Shown piece after piece: positions 38,254 through 51,382 of a stretch of DNA of 64,000 nt. The stretch is from NCBI GenBank assembly GCA_003956705.1, contig QZCP01000046.1:245151-309150 (forward strand), in the 5' to 3' direction. Position numbers and translations under genes: made by a program. Numbering within the stretch: position 1 is the stretch's first letter; each line of letters starts with the position of its first letter. Origin of the DNA: Brevipalpus yothersi (taxonomy: Eukaryota; Arthropoda; Arachnida; Trombidiformes; Tenuipalpidae). The notes under the pieces were generated by a model that saw nothing but the letters and a program-made list of their open reading frames with translations, ran no database searches and was not told where the DNA came from.

Positions 38254-39447
38254 CTCTTACTCACTTACAATCCGCATCACTCATCACTTTACATCAATTG
38301 TTTCTTTTTCTCCGCTGAACATTCAGCAAGAAAAGGAAACGAAAGAGAGAGAGAGGAACCAGAGTAGCTCTATCTGCAACAATTGGCTCAATTCGGCTGT
38401 CCATCTCACTCTCAAATGGCCAATCCCTATTGAATAGATCTCAAAAGTGACCCTAAAAGTCACGAGCCCTGTGCCAGGCCTGGTATTAGGCCCACTTTAA
38501 CCTCAGGCCTTTTTCCGGCACTCACACTTACATACACATATTCGCGCGAGAGAGAGAGAGGAAGATAGGAATGCGCACATTCATGAAATTCCTTTAAAGC
38601 GCTCTCTTAGCTAGACTCTAGCTGCCTGGGATCTTTTCTTGGATGCAATTTTCTCTCTCTCTCTCTTTCTCTCTTTGTCAATGTTGCTTGGTGGATGAAG
38701 AAAAAATTTGTCCACCAAAACTGTCCCTCTCCTTGTTATATGGTATTTAGGGTGATAATGTTTGATTTATAAGTCACTTTGGAACCTGTGGAACAGTGTC
38801 TGTGTCTGTCTTGTGGATGGATGAAAGAAGAGGTGTTGAAAAATATTTTAATGGTGGTACATCTTCACTCAGGTTTGGCGGAAAAATAAACAACATCCAC
38901 CACCACCACCATCAACATCACCACGACAAGTGAAAATAGTGAGAGAGAAAAAGGTAAGTGTAAATGATTATCATCTCTTGATGAAAGCTTGAGAGAGAGA
39001 GAGAGAAAAAAGAGGGAGAGAATCATAAAATTGATCTCCATCATCATCATTGCCGGTAGTGTGTTCTTTCAGGTGTTTGCCTCTCTCTCTGATACTTTCT
39101 CTCTCTCTAATTCTCTCTCTAATTCTCACTCTCTTTCCATGTATATACACTTTTTTTCTTAATCATGTGAATTTAATTGTGATCAAGTGTTACTTTATTT
39201 CTCTCATCATTTTCATTGAAACTCAACTCTTTTTAATGCTCATCACTTTTTTTCTCTCTTTCACTTTCTCTCTCTGCTAGCAGGTAATTTGCGTGTGTGT
39301 GTATGTGTGAATTTTTAATTTCATCTGTGATCTATTGACAGCAATTCTAATCATCTTTCATCGACTATCGAATCTCATCATAACCATATTCATAATCATC
39401 ATCATTCTTTTGACAAAAATCAGCATCCATACCACAATCATTTGACA

Positions 39448-42400
39448 ATGAATCCATACGAAATGCATCCTTCTCAGGGCTACATTGACTGTCGACCAGG
39501 CTATGATGACCGATCCATATATCAGACAGGACCAATGCCTGGACCATCACCCCAATCGGTTGTTGGTGGACAGCAACAACAAGTACCACCACCAGTACCA
39601 CCGCAACCAGTGTATGCAACTCGAGTGGCCCCGGGACTGATTGATGATGGATCTGGATCTCTGATTGACCGTTCAGTTGGTGGACCAAATGATGGTGTCA
39701 GATGGACAACCGGTCCGGGTGGTAGTGATATGCATGACAATATGATGGCAATCAATCCGTATGAGCTACATCCGCAAGGATATCTTGATCGACGGCCATC
39801 GTACGATGATCGTGGTATATACTCGGGTGGATCAATTCGAGGAATACCCACAGTTGCAACAGCATCCGCTGTTGGTGGTGTCGGTCCGATGACAGTCCAA
39901 CAGGCAGGTGTTGTTGGTCCAGTGTTTACGGATGAAAGTGGTCAATCGTCCATTGTGGGTGGCGATAGGCCTCGGTGGAGAGATCCTGATTTACATGAAG
40001 TAATTGAATTTTTATCCCATCCTAATCCAGTGGTTCGTGCCAATGCAGCAGCTCATCTACAACATTTATGCTTCAGTGATGATAATACAAAGCAGAAAGC
40101 TCGTGCTTTAGGTGCCATTCCATCGTTAATCAATCTAATTAGCCAAGATCCTATTGAAATACAGCGGAATGCATGTGGAGCACTGCGAAACATAAGTTAT
40201 GGACGTCGAAATGATGAAAATAAGAAGGCAATCAAAGCTGCTGGCGGTCTGGTTGCATTGGTCAATTTAATGCAATCAACCAATGACAATGAATTAGCCG
40301 AATTGGTGACCGGAGTTTTATGGAATTTAAGTTCTTGTGAACCACTCAAAAGACCCATCATCGACAGTGCCTTGTCGGTACTGGTAAATCGTATTATCAT
40401 TCCACAATCCGGCTGGACAAGTGTATCACAAATGAATGATTCATCTAACCCAAATGCCGGAGGTGGACAAGAGATGTGGTGGTCAGTTGTTTTTCGTAAT
40501 TCTAGTGGTGTTCTGCGAAATGTTAGCTCAGCGGGTGAATATGCTCGCAAAAGGTTGCGTGAGTGTACCAATTTAGTTGATTCTCTCATCTATCTAATTC
40601 GATCGGCCATTGTAAAGCGTGAAATCGATAACAAATCTGTGGAAAATTGTGTATGCATTTTACGCAATTTGTCTTATCGTTGCCAAGAAGTGATTGATCC
40701 AGAGTATGATAAAAATATTCCCAATAATGATACAAATCATACATCATCGTCATCCATAGCATCTTCCCGTGCAGTGGCCATGATGGGCTCTGTAAGTTCT
40801 AAAGTTGGTGATAATTTGGGCTGTTTTGGTGTTGGTAGTAAAAAGAAATCAAAAGAAAATTCATCAGGTCATGAAAGTAAAAGTTTAACACAAGCAACTC
40901 AACAATTAAATTTGAATAGCACAAGTGGCGGAACGAGTACCACTTCACTTGGTGGTAATCGGCGTCCCAATGAGCCAGTCACCGGGATGGAACTATTATG
41001 GCAACCGGAAATTGTTCAACCATATCTAGCCATACTATCACTATGTTCCAATCCTGAAACATTGGAAGCTGCCGCCGGAGCGATACAAAATTTGGCTGCC
41101 TGCTATTGGCAGCCATCAATTGATATACGAGCTGCCGTTCGAAAGGAAAAAGGTTTACCAGTTTTGGTGGAATTATTGCGAATGGAGGTGGATCGAGTTG
41201 TGTGTGCTGTGGCCACAGCTTTACGTAATCTAGCCCTTGATCCAAGGAATAAGGAATTGATAGGAAAGTATGCCATGAGAGACTTAGTATCAAAACTTCC
41301 TGAAGGAAATCCCCAGCATGATTCTGGAACATCTGATGATACGATAGCCGCCGTACTGGCAACACTCAATGAAGTAATATCTAAAAATGAAGCTTTTGCA
41401 AAATCACTCCTGGAAGCTGATGGAATGGTCCGATTGGTGTATATTACGAATAACAAATCAAAATTTTCTCCTCGTGTATTCAAGTTCACATCTCAAGTGA
41501 GTATATATTTATATCTTTCGACATGTACAATCGAGGCTCTCAGGTCAAAAAGAATAGAATTCTCAGATAACAGCTTACTCAACTTGCTTCCTCTATTCTA
41601 TGCACATCTTTCCTTCCTTTTCTCTCTCTCTCTCTCTTTCTTTATTTCTCTATCTATCTCTTTCACATACCCTTTTCCGAATGAATGTGAGGGGTGATGA
41701 TACAAGAGTGGAGAAGAGAGAAGAATGATAAGTGGCTGTAAATCTGTTTCTCTCTTTGGGTGTGATGATCTATTGCGGATTATCGTTCTCTTTCATCTCT
41801 CTCTCTTCCTCTGATTCATTCTTCTCTTTTTCAAGCCTCTTTTCCCATTCAGAATTCAAGTTGAGTTCAATGGTTACTTAATCATTCTATACATTTATAT
41901 ATAAATATATTTATGTAGCCCTCTCTATCCAGCTTGACCTACATTATTGTCAAGATATTTTTCATTGATTACAATTTTTCTATTGTCTTTTTCTTCTTTC
42001 TCCTCCTTTTCTCTTTCTACCTCTCTATCTCTCGACCCCTTTCTTTCTCTTTCTTTTTGTTCCAGCTACTTTTTAATATGTGGCAACATTTAGATCTTAG
42101 AGAGGTTTATCGAAAAGCTGGCTTTAAAGAATCTCATTTTCTGATTCGACACACAATTACTCGAAATTCATCGGGTGGAAATTTACTTCTATCTCCTAAT
42201 TCAAGTGCAAATAACACATTGAGTCGTCCAATGAGTACTCAAAGTGGTACAAGATACGAAGACCGCACCTTGCCAAGAGGAGGCGGAGGTCGTGATATGA
42301 ATTCCACTCAATTGTCTTATAATATGGTATGTCCATCTTTATCCTTTCCTGTCCGAGACTCTTGATCTCATTTAAATGGATTGAGATCAATCACTTCTCA

Positions 42401-43314
42401 CATCTTTTTTTTGTCGTATTCTACTTCTTCTCCATCTTCTTCTTCTTGGAATGCAATCCAGTGAAAAAATTCCATATAATTCCTTTTACCATCGGAATGT
42501 AATTAGTCATTTTCTTTCTGTCTTCTCCTTCGGCAAATATTTTTCCATTGGCAATTCACACACAATTTTTCATCCAAAAAAGTCTGAAGAACTTCAATTA
42601 TCCGAGATGGCCCACAGAGGCGGTCCAGAGATGGCCCAAGCATTGGCACAAAATGCCGCTGCAGCGAGTCATTATGCCGCTGTCCAAAGGCAAAATCAAG
42701 CACAACAAGAACAAGCTCATCATCATCAACAACAGCAGCAGCAACAACAACAACAGCAATTTGTTAATCAATCAGGACCTAGACCACCTCCAGTCGGTGG
42801 AGTACAAATATATCCTCCAGGCGTTGTAAGTTATTTCAATAACTTGTAGAACACATCACACATTTTCTCGCTCTCTCTCTCTCTCACTCTTCATCACCTC
42901 ATCAAATATAATTTTTCATTGATGTGGTCTCTCTGATATCATCTTTTAATCACATCATAATTTCGCAAATCGCTTTCAATAGAGAGAAAAGAGAAGAAAT
43001 GACATCCAATGATCTCTGGTCATCTCATAGACCACCACTGTCTTTGACACGATATCCTGAATTCCAGAGGTTTATCTTTATCATTTCTCCGATCATTTCA
43101 TCTTTATACTCATGCTGCTTCACTACCGAGTAGATGTTTCCGAAAAAATTTTGGAAAAAAAAATCACTCAACTAACAACCGCTGAAACCTCATACTAATA
43201 ATAATTACCTACTGCCCTCCAGGATTTCTATTCTATCAACCCATCCTCTTGCTCATCACACCGCATTTGCTCATCATCCGATAATTAACACACCGATTCT
43301 CTAACTAAATCTCT

Positions 43315-43360
<46 letters not shown>

Positions 43361-43966
43361 TCAATTGGTGATCCTTATACAACAAAATGGTGAACTAATT
43401 TTAATTGAGAAAAACAAACTGTTCTGATCAATAATGATCATCCAATATTGTTAATATTCTTTATTTGTTCTCTTCTTGAGTTCAAATGAGAGATAACTCA
43501 CCTTTCCAATTAATATTGCATGGCTTGCTTTCTTCATCTCCTTTCTTCCTCTTCCTCTCTGAAAACACTCACACACATTCCCTCATTATCATTAACACTG
43601 TAAATTTTTGCCATCAATTGCTTCCACTGGTTACTAACTGTGAAAATGAGTTAAACTACCTCTTACCTAATATCATTGACTGTCAAACCGTTATTTATGT
43701 TGATTTTTTTTTCTGTTTTGACTTTTTTTTCCCATTTTTTTCTCTCTTATTTTATCTCTCAGTATGTTCGTGGAAACGGTAGCGAGCCAGTGTATGCTCA
43801 GGTGAATAGGGAACGTAAAAAACAATCTCGCCCAGGAGGAGGAACTGATTCCACATCGTCCACTCAAGCTCTTTTAGGTTCGGACACCAGCAACGCGTAC
43901 GATGTGACCACTAATGAGCCGATATTTCCTCCTCCATCGGTACCTGCAGACGATTCATGGGTATGA
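39448..43966 (+). CDS. p120/delta-catenin armadillo protein
   Basis: Four exons in phase, 39448-41496, 42066-42326, 42583-42825 and 43763-43966, give 918 residues; the third exon's acceptor (AAAAAG) is the least certain join. After a Pro/Gly-rich N-terminus, armadillo repeats typical of the p120 subfamily run from about residue 170 to 690 (PNPVVRANAAAHLQHLCF, IQRNACGALRNISYG, VTGVLWNLSSC, AAGAIQNLAA, VATALRNLAL). Exon 2 has the conserved post-repeat sequence NMWQHLDLREVYRKAG. The end, PADDSWV, is the PDZ-binding tail of ARVCF and delta-catenin. Such proteins bind the cadherin juxtamembrane region and control cadherin stability and Rho GTPases. A reading frame extends upstream of 39448 to an acceptor at 39342 but contains no ATG, so 39448 is taken as the start. 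The N-terminus contains two copies of an NPYE motif (see findings). Confidence 0.92.
43319..43355. repeat. (TC)n microsatellite in the third p120-catenin intron
   Basis: About 18 units within the 937-bp intron 42826-43762. The rest of the intron is CT-rich and contains no supported exon, though an AG-bounded open stretch near 42983-43070 could be a rare alternative exon. Confidence 0.9.
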
Positions 43967-45352
43967 TAATAATCAAAATCGATTCAGAATAAATTTTTTA
44001 CCATAACTGACTTGACTTTTCGAGAAGAAAAGTAGAGAACAAAAACATTCAACAAGTTAAATATCATACACATACACACACACTAACTCACAACATGCAT
44101 GACATATATAAATCGAAGTGAAAAATTAAACAAATTTTTACATCCTACACTTGGCTTGAATCAGGGCCCACCGAGATGATTGGTTGATGATGTATTGATG
44201 ATTATCCGAGTAGTTATAAATCCCGAATTTGAATTTTATCAATCAAACTAAGTTCAGGATTTATAACCAATCGACAACACCAATTCGGGACATTTGATGA
44301 TGATACAATAATATTAGAGGCCAACACATACACCAAACAACGATAAGAAATAAGAAAAAAAATGGCTATATTCTGATGGGACGAACAGACCACGTCTAAC
44401 TGTATTCTCTCAAATAAAATCAGTTATCGGGCACATTTTATACCTCTCCTCGGCCGATGAGGGAGAGAAGGCCAAGAGAGAGAGAGAGAAAGAATATTAT
44501 GCTAACGATTGGCTGTGAAACTCTAGGAAAACTTCTTTGAGACTTTCAGCAATCTCTTTCTCTCTCTCTCTTTTTTCGAGCCCATGGAATAGGATGCGAG
44601 AGAGGAGAGAGAGAGAGAGATGAAAGTGAGAAAAATTGAAGAAGGAGAGAAAGTGCAAATTGGAAGATGAAGAGAGAAGAGATCATCGAGATAGAAAGTG
44701 AGAGAGAGAGAGAGAAAAATGAGAAGCAATCATCAAACAAGCAACTAGCATCTCCAATATCTTTGATGATGAGATGATCAATTTTACATCTCTTATTGCA
44801 TTTCCTCCCGAATAAATTAACTCAACCACCTCTTTCAAATGGTTTGTGTAAGTGTGAGTGTGAGAACGATGTAGAAGCTCCAATAATAATAACGATAAAC
44901 ATTACTCAAGTAGCAGCCACAAATTGCAAGAGAGAGAGAAAGAGAGAGAGAGAGAGCCAAGATATATGCTCATTACCATACACACATAAAGTTGGCCGAG
45001 AAGCTTCTTCATCGGTTCAAAGGTCACTTTTTCCGTCCATCTCACAGGCCACTTTCAATTTTATTGCCTCCCTGTCATGAGCAAATATTATCAGTCAAAG
45101 TTTCGGTAAAAGTTTTCAGTATTCTTTTCTAACTTTTCTAACTTTTCTCACTCTCTCTCTCTCTCTTTCTCTCTTTCTCTTCTCTTGTTACGTTTATGTG
45201 TTCAAGCATCTTCACCAAGGGAAAGAGTATGAGAGAGAAAAAGAAGAGAGAGAACGAAAAAAGATGAGGAAAAAATCAGGAGAGAAACAGAATGCAGATG
45301 GATAATTTTTAGATACAAAAATCGGTAAGTTTGGGGTATTTATTTGGATGTT
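43967..45352. other. Convergent intergenic region between p120-catenin and the GPI-protein gene
   Basis: 3' UTRs of both genes, an imperfect hairpin at 44213-44267, and several GA/CT tracts (44477-44491, 44557-44570, 44604-44620, 44698-44716, 44930-44956, 45148-45178). Frames here are repeat-driven. Confidence 0.5.
44213..44267. repeat. Imperfect inverted repeat in the p120-catenin 3' region
   Basis: GTTATAAATCC at 44213-44223 is an exact reverse complement of GGATTTATAAC at 44257-44267, with a further mostly paired stretch inside (CGAATTT against AAGTTCA). It lies about 250 bp after the p120-catenin stop and could form a hairpin in its 3' UTR. Confidence 0.6.
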
Positions 45353-46908
45353 TTAAAAGTGTGAAGAACTTGAACCAAAAGCTATTATTATTGGTATAAA
45401 TGATAAAATGATTGATATGGTTGAAAAATTGATTCGCAAATTTGAGCCAGTATTACATTGATCACGTGTGTGCGTCCGACAATTAATTGCCAATTCTCGT
45501 CTACGATTTTCGGGCATCACTAGATTAACCACCATTGGACTTGCATCTCGACAGTATTGTATAACCAATTTACTCATGCAATCATAATAAAAATAAAGTG
45601 AGCTATTTGATGTTGATACGGAGAGGAGAGAACATCATGAGAACGAAGATGAAAAGAAAAAATTAATTAATTATTGTATATGGGAGAAGATAATAATCAT
45701 GATCATTCATCATGAAGATGATTTGGTATATATTTTCAATTTGAACACATGGCTAATTAACAAAAAAAAAACGCATCCCCAAGAAAATCCCTATTAATTG
45801 CTTACCAACACATTCGACGCTGAATATCTGGTGCTGTTCGGGCATTTCGAGCATCTCGCTGACGTTGTAATAAAGCATCCTCACAACTGGCCATATAGTA
45901 TCGTAATTTGAACAGACAATTGTCACCAATTACACCGGGAAAGTGGCGATCTGTAATTCATATCAAAAGAATAACAGAAAAGATAATCAGACGAATCAGA
46001 CTATATGTACATGTGTGAATCTGTTTCGAAAGTTCGAAAAATTCATTGATCAATCAAGGCAACAGTAACATCAAATTCATTCACTTTACCAATAGATTGG
46101 CCTGGTTGAGCTGGGATTCCAGGCGGCGGCTGATCGCCTGGAAAATTGCCTGTCGGCGGTGGAATTCGGACATCTCCTGGTCTGCCCATCATATTTGGAT
46201 CACCAGGATATGGTAGCCGTTGGTATGAATTTTCAATCGGATCTACGTTCTCCATGCCAGGAGGCCGCATCCCTTGTGGACCCATGACCACCGGCCGAAA
46301 GGATCGATCTGAGTAAGGAGAAGAGTAATTATTTCATTATATTAGCTCATGGATTTTTAAAGAGAAATTTTGCAGGAGGAGGCAAAAACTATTGCTCAGG
46401 CTAATGACCCTTGTCGAAGGAAAGGATTTCATCAGAGTAGATAGAAAGTACCATGTGAAAAAATGAAAGTGAGCTTCTTCAAGATTTCAGATATGTGAGA
46501 TCGGTCAAGGTGTATGCTCAAAGGGAAACAAACGGTCACGGCATTTTCTTTGGTTAAAAAATTCCGAAAAATACTCATTAATCTGAACTTTCGGTCATCG
46601 TGTGAACTCTAAATTTCTTAAATCTCAAATCTTGCTGTTGGGAATTTTAATCTTCACCCAAAGTTTTTATACTATTCCTGATTTTGAATCATTGCTTACC
46701 TGGCTTATCGTCTTGTGGTGAAGGTGGTTGAACTGCTTGTTGATTCATTGTGATTGTGAGTAAGTCTGTGAGGATAGAGAAACAGCATAAAAGTTATTTC
46801 ATTAGTTACCCTCGAGTTACGAGTAGCAATTAGACAGAGAAAATCAGCTTCAAATTGTTAAAATTTACCCAAAAAAATTAAGGTGACAAAAAAGGTGACA
46901 TAATCCAT
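45353..46908 (-). CDS. Orphan secreted protein, probably GPI-anchored
   Basis: Five minus-strand exons in phase, 46908-46869, 46765-46700, 46308-46090, 45950-45806 and 45572-45353, give 229 residues. All junctions are GT/AG. Exon 1 with the start of exon 2 encodes a hydrophobic leader (MDYVTFFVTLIFLDLLTI), likely a signal peptide. Exon 3 is Pro/Gly/Met-rich and disordered. Exons 4 and 5 form a small cysteine domain with seven Cys (DNCLFKLRYYMASCEDALLQ, MCCKLVIQYC, INCRTHTRDQCN). The C-terminus is Ser/Asn-rich followed by a hydrophobic end (IILSFIPIIIAFG), the pattern of a GPI-attachment signal. I do not recognise the family. The consistent phase through five exons is good evidence that the gene is real. 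Confidence 0.75.
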
Positions 46909-48357
46909 GGTGGAGAGGTAAAATTTATCGAAAATGATACAAAATTTGCTACAAGAAAAAAGTTCACAGAATCATCTTTTTTCACTTTCACATCGCTTGT
47001 TGTGTATGTTGGAAGCATAATGAGTCAGGTAAAAATGGTCCCTCTTCTTCATTCATCATTACTTCAGCGTGTTGTGTTTGAGTGAAACAAAATTATGCGA
47101 CGTGATTACTTAGCCGAAAATGATCATCATGAATGATGAAAAGAGAGAGAAAGAGACTGGATAGTGAATGATCGAAAATACTGGGAGGAAATCGGAGGAA
47201 ATGACCCCGGAAATCGCCCGTCATCTTAAGGACAATAGCTTATAGCTCAATGACAGATGAGAAATGGTAACAGAAAAAGTTCAGTGCCTAGAATAATTTT
47301 ATCCCAATATGATGAGCTGAATCGATTAGCACCAATTCATTTTCCACCTTACATGGAAGCCACTTCCCTATCTATCAGGTGAGCAGGAATAGACTTTTCT
47401 CTTCTCTTTCCTCTGAAAATGATTCATGATGAGCCTTGGACTCGAAAAGAACGGCTAATTCTTAATGTTATTCATTCAAATTGCATAATTTTCGTGATGA
47501 TTGTTTCAGAATTTTCTGAAACTTTTCCCCATAGATTGGCGCCATATAATACTCTCTAAGCTCTTCGTTTTTCCAGATTGTTTCCACCAATCAATAAAAT
47601 AGTTAATTTGAAGATTTTTTTAATTCTACGTGACTTTATCTAATCTCACAACTATTAAAAGTATAATAATATTCAATTGTGTATATTTTTTGGCTATGAT
47701 AATCGACGAGGACAAACTCAGAAAAATTTTCCAATCTTTCGGTGCTTTTACGAGACAGAAAATTTTTGTTCTTTCTCAAAATTCATTGGAATCTTGTAAG
47801 TGTATGTTTTCTTCATGATGAGTTTGAGAAAAAATCTCACACTCCAGCTCAATCAAAGTGAAGAAATTCGATCTATTGATTGATCGAAGAACAAACTCAA
47901 GACAAGTCATATTTAAACATGATTCATTGGTGACAAGATTCACCGATTCTCGTTTGATTTAAACACATACATACACGAGCGTGTTCATTAGAAGAGAAGC
48001 CTCTGGTTTGCTCTCTTGTCAGAAAAGAATGTTGACAGACAGACAGAAATTGCATTGCAACTGATGTAAAATCAAGCCATTTAGTCACGAATCTCAGCAG
48101 CATCATCAGGCATCAAATTTCCATTCCTCCTCACTTTATGTACCATCCACTAATGGATGGCGGGCTCGATAAAAATGAAATTGAAAATAACATCAAATTA
48201 TCTGCTCATTTTTACCGAAAAGAAAAATAACTGATCATATTCACTTGGCCTTGTGTGTGTGATCTATTGCATATGATCACTTTCCACTGGAAGGGAACAT
48301 CTCTTTGTTCCACCTTCGATCTGAACCACTGGTTCTAATGGTTCTAGGCCGTTACAC

Positions 48358-48422
<65 letters not shown>

Positions 48423-48759
48423 TCCTCTTTTCTCCCATCGGTTAGGACCACCAAAAATTTCTCTCTCTTCCCGAAATCCTATGGCAAACTCATGCGCTCT
48501 TCCCTCCATCCATCGACATATTCGATGTGATCTAGTGCAAAAGAGAGAGAAGAGAGTGGTTTTGGCCGCGAATAGAGAGTGGAGAGAGAGACATGGCAAG
48601 GTCTGTGGTTGATAGCTGGTTGATGGGGATGACAAAATTTGACTACAATCGATTACAATTTAGTGTGTCAATTATGTGTTTGTATATATTTTCAGTGTAG
48701 GTGAATTGCTCATTTTTCTGGTGATCCGTCTGTATTGCACAGACATCCAACGGATAGCA
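46909..48759. other. Divergent intergenic region between the GPI-protein gene and flotillin-2
   Basis: About 1.85 kb shared by two genes transcribed away from each other. A long CT tract lies at 48358-48422, 340 bp before the flotillin-2 start. Short frames here have no recognisable feature. Confidence 0.5.
48358..48422. repeat. (CT)n microsatellite, one interruption
   Basis: About 65 bases of CT with a TTT interruption near 48407, upstream of flotillin-2. Confidence 0.95.
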
Positions 48760-50696
48760 ATGGGCAACATTCACATTGTCGGTCCAAATGAGGCTCTTAT
48801 TGTGTCCGGTGAGTTGTTATTTTTCCTATCATTTGTGAATTTTCTATGTGTATTCACACATATCATGATGCAATGCTAAATTTGCTATGTATTCGGGTCT
48901 CATTTCAGGTGGATGTTGTCGATCAGCATCCAAAACAATGGTGGTCGGTGGTTGGACATGGGTTTGCTGTTGTATGAGTAATGTTCAAAAACTTTCCCTA
49001 GAAGTGATGACAGTGTCATTAAAATGTGAAAATGTAGAAACGTTGCAAGGTGTACCAGTGACAGTGACAGCAGTGGCCCAGTGTAAAATAATGACCGAAA
49101 AAGATTTTCTCAGTTTAGCAGCGGAACAATTTTTGGGTAAAAATGTGGAACATATCAAATCAGTTATACTTCAAAATTTGGAAGGACATGTGAGAGCTAT
49201 TCTGGGTAAGTGGTGAGAAAAGTGGCTCATCATTTGAGATTTTGATCCACTATCTTGCATATATTCTGAAAAATATACTAGAGTATTAGAATATACACTA
49301 GAATGCTAGAACATTCTAGAGAAATAATTCAAACAAATTCTCATGACATTCATATCTTTCCCTCAAAATGACTTACAACCAGGTACTCAAACGGTAGAAT
49401 CAATATACCAGGATAGAAATACTTTCGCTGATCTAGTTCGTGAAATAGTTACACCCGATATTAGTAAGATGGGCATTGAAGTGTTGAGTTTCACGGTGAA
49501 AGATGTGCTGGATCAAGTTGATTATTTATCATCTCTCGGTAAAGCCCAGATAGCTCTTGTCAAGAAGGAAGCTGCCACTGGGGTTGCAAAAGCGGAAAAA
49601 GAAGCCGGTATAGAAGAATCGAATTGTGAGCGTTTTGCCAAGGAAAATGAATATAAAACAGGCCAAAAATTGGCTGAATTGAGGCACCATTATTTGGTGG
49701 CCAAAGCTGGCCATGATGAAGAGGTTAACAAAATGAGAGCTGAAGCTACATTAGCGTACGAATTGATGGAGGCAACAATACAGCAACAAATTCGAAAAGC
49801 AGAATTGGAAATCGAACTTGCCGAAAGAAAGGGACAAATAGAAGTGGATACCCTGGAAGTTGATCGTAAGACTGCCGAATTATTGGGACTAGTGAAACAT
49901 CAAGCGGATGCTGAAGCCTTTAAAATGAAAACTTTAGCCGAAGGTAACAAATCGGATCATAACAAATCTATTGCCTCCACATGATACCAATATCTGGCTA
50001 TCGCATGCACTTATATTGATTTCTTTCTCTGACTCATATATACACATTCATATGTTGCAATATCTGTGGACAATATTCAGACAAGGCTCGAAGTGATATT
50101 TCGAGATGTATCAATATCGAAAAATTTTTCACAACATCATCTTGTATCTTTCTCTCGCTTTCTAGCCAAGAAAAAAGAAATTACTGAAGCTGCGAAAGCG
50201 GAAGCGGATAGAATAAGAAAAATTGGATCTGCTGAAGCAAATGCTATCGAAACTATTGGTCATGCTGAAGCCGAGCGAATGCGACTGAAAGCGGCAGCAC
50301 ATAAACAGTATGACGATGCTGCAATACTTTCTCTGGCTCTTGAAGCCCTTCCAAAGGTAAGTGTATTCTCAATTCTCTTTATCTAACTAACCAAAGCTTA
50401 TTATGTGAACACTAATCCGATTGATTCAATTGTTTTCCAGGTGGCTGCCGAGATTACCGCTCCATTAGCCAAAACTGAAGAGGTGATCATACTGACCGGT
50501 CCCACAGCGACCACAAATGAAGTTGCTCGATTGACAGCTCAAATTCCGCCAATAGTTCAAACGTTGAAAGGTGTCGATATTTTTAGGGTATGTAGAGTAT
50601 ATTGAATAATTGGTTATACAAAGAGAATATTGTTTTGATATCATCTTTCTTGTGTTTCAGAGAACTTTCATGGACCCTCCAGATAAACCAAAATAA
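48760..50696 (+). CDS. Flo2: Flotillin-2
   Basis: Six exons in phase, 48760-48808, 48909-49205, 49383-49943, 50166-50356, 50441-50587 and 50661-50696, give 426 residues (human 428). The protein starts MGN, the N-myristoylation signal, followed by VGPNEALIVSGGCC, whose cysteines correspond to the palmitoylated Cys19 and Cys20 of flotillin-2. An SPFH/PHB domain fills about 4-180 (AEQFLGKNVEHIKSVILQNL, ESIYQDRNTFADLVREI). Next come the Glu/Ala-rich flotillin helices (residues about 190-360) and the conserved GHAEAERMRLKAAAHKQY and LALEALPKVAAEI. Flotillin-2 forms oligomeric scaffolds on cholesterol-rich membrane, usually with flotillin-1. The human Cys4 is Ile here. Complete gene with short introns. 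Confidence 0.96.
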
Positions 50697-51382
50697 TCTG
50701 CCATTCAAGAGATATTATCTTGACATTGTCAACTTTTATGCATATTGATCTGCTTTATGGACAACACAACTTACTGTTAATACTCTCGCCATCGATCATT
50801 ATCACTTCTGGCAATGTCATCTAATGAGTATTCGTAATTTTTCTAGTGATCATGATGATGAACTTTTTTGTTCATCTCTAGTCAGATCTTTTTTATATCC
50901 TGATCAATTCATTTTGAAGAGCAAATTTACAATATCTGCCATGTTCAAGCATCAAATTGAAGCCAAAGTTTCGAATCTCGTCATAACTTTTAGCAAAAGC
51001 TAACATCGATCTCGTATATATTCATCCAGCCGAATTTCTTCCCAAATTCACTATCTGAAATTTTTCTAAATTTGTACCAAAGTATTTTATTCCAAAAATA
51101 TAGCATAATAATAATATCTGTCCAGACGCTTCGGAATTCGATTTCTTTCCTCAAGATCAGAAAATCAAATGAAATTGAACGGGTTTGTAGAGGATGTTCA
51201 GAAATATTCTCCTAGAACTGTTCACATCAGTCTGAAGCGTAAATCATACTCATTTCTTATATTTCCCGTAAGACTGTCCAATCAAAATTTTTCTTTGATC
51301 TTGAAAATTTGAGAGGTCATCCGGAAGGCTTTCATCAATCAATCATCATCATGAAGTGACCACAGTCCAAAACGGAAGCGCA

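Larger units (their letters stand above)
37693..39447. other. 3' UTR of ATE1 and upstream/5' UTR region of p120-catenin
   Basis: AATAAA at 37875-37880 for ATE1, a pure (CT)n at 38202-38250, more CT/GA tracts at 38547-38562, 38651-38676, 38993-39004 and 39082-39134, and a probable 5' UTR intron of p120-catenin (donor CAG/GTAATT after 39282, acceptor TTGACAG before 39342). No other gene seen. Confidence 0.5.

Noticed and set aside
39365..39851. Minus-strand frames of about 107-109 codons across the p120-catenin start
   Set aside because: They are shadows of the coding exon on the plus strand and match nothing; similar shadows occur at 40197-40589 and 40979-41489.
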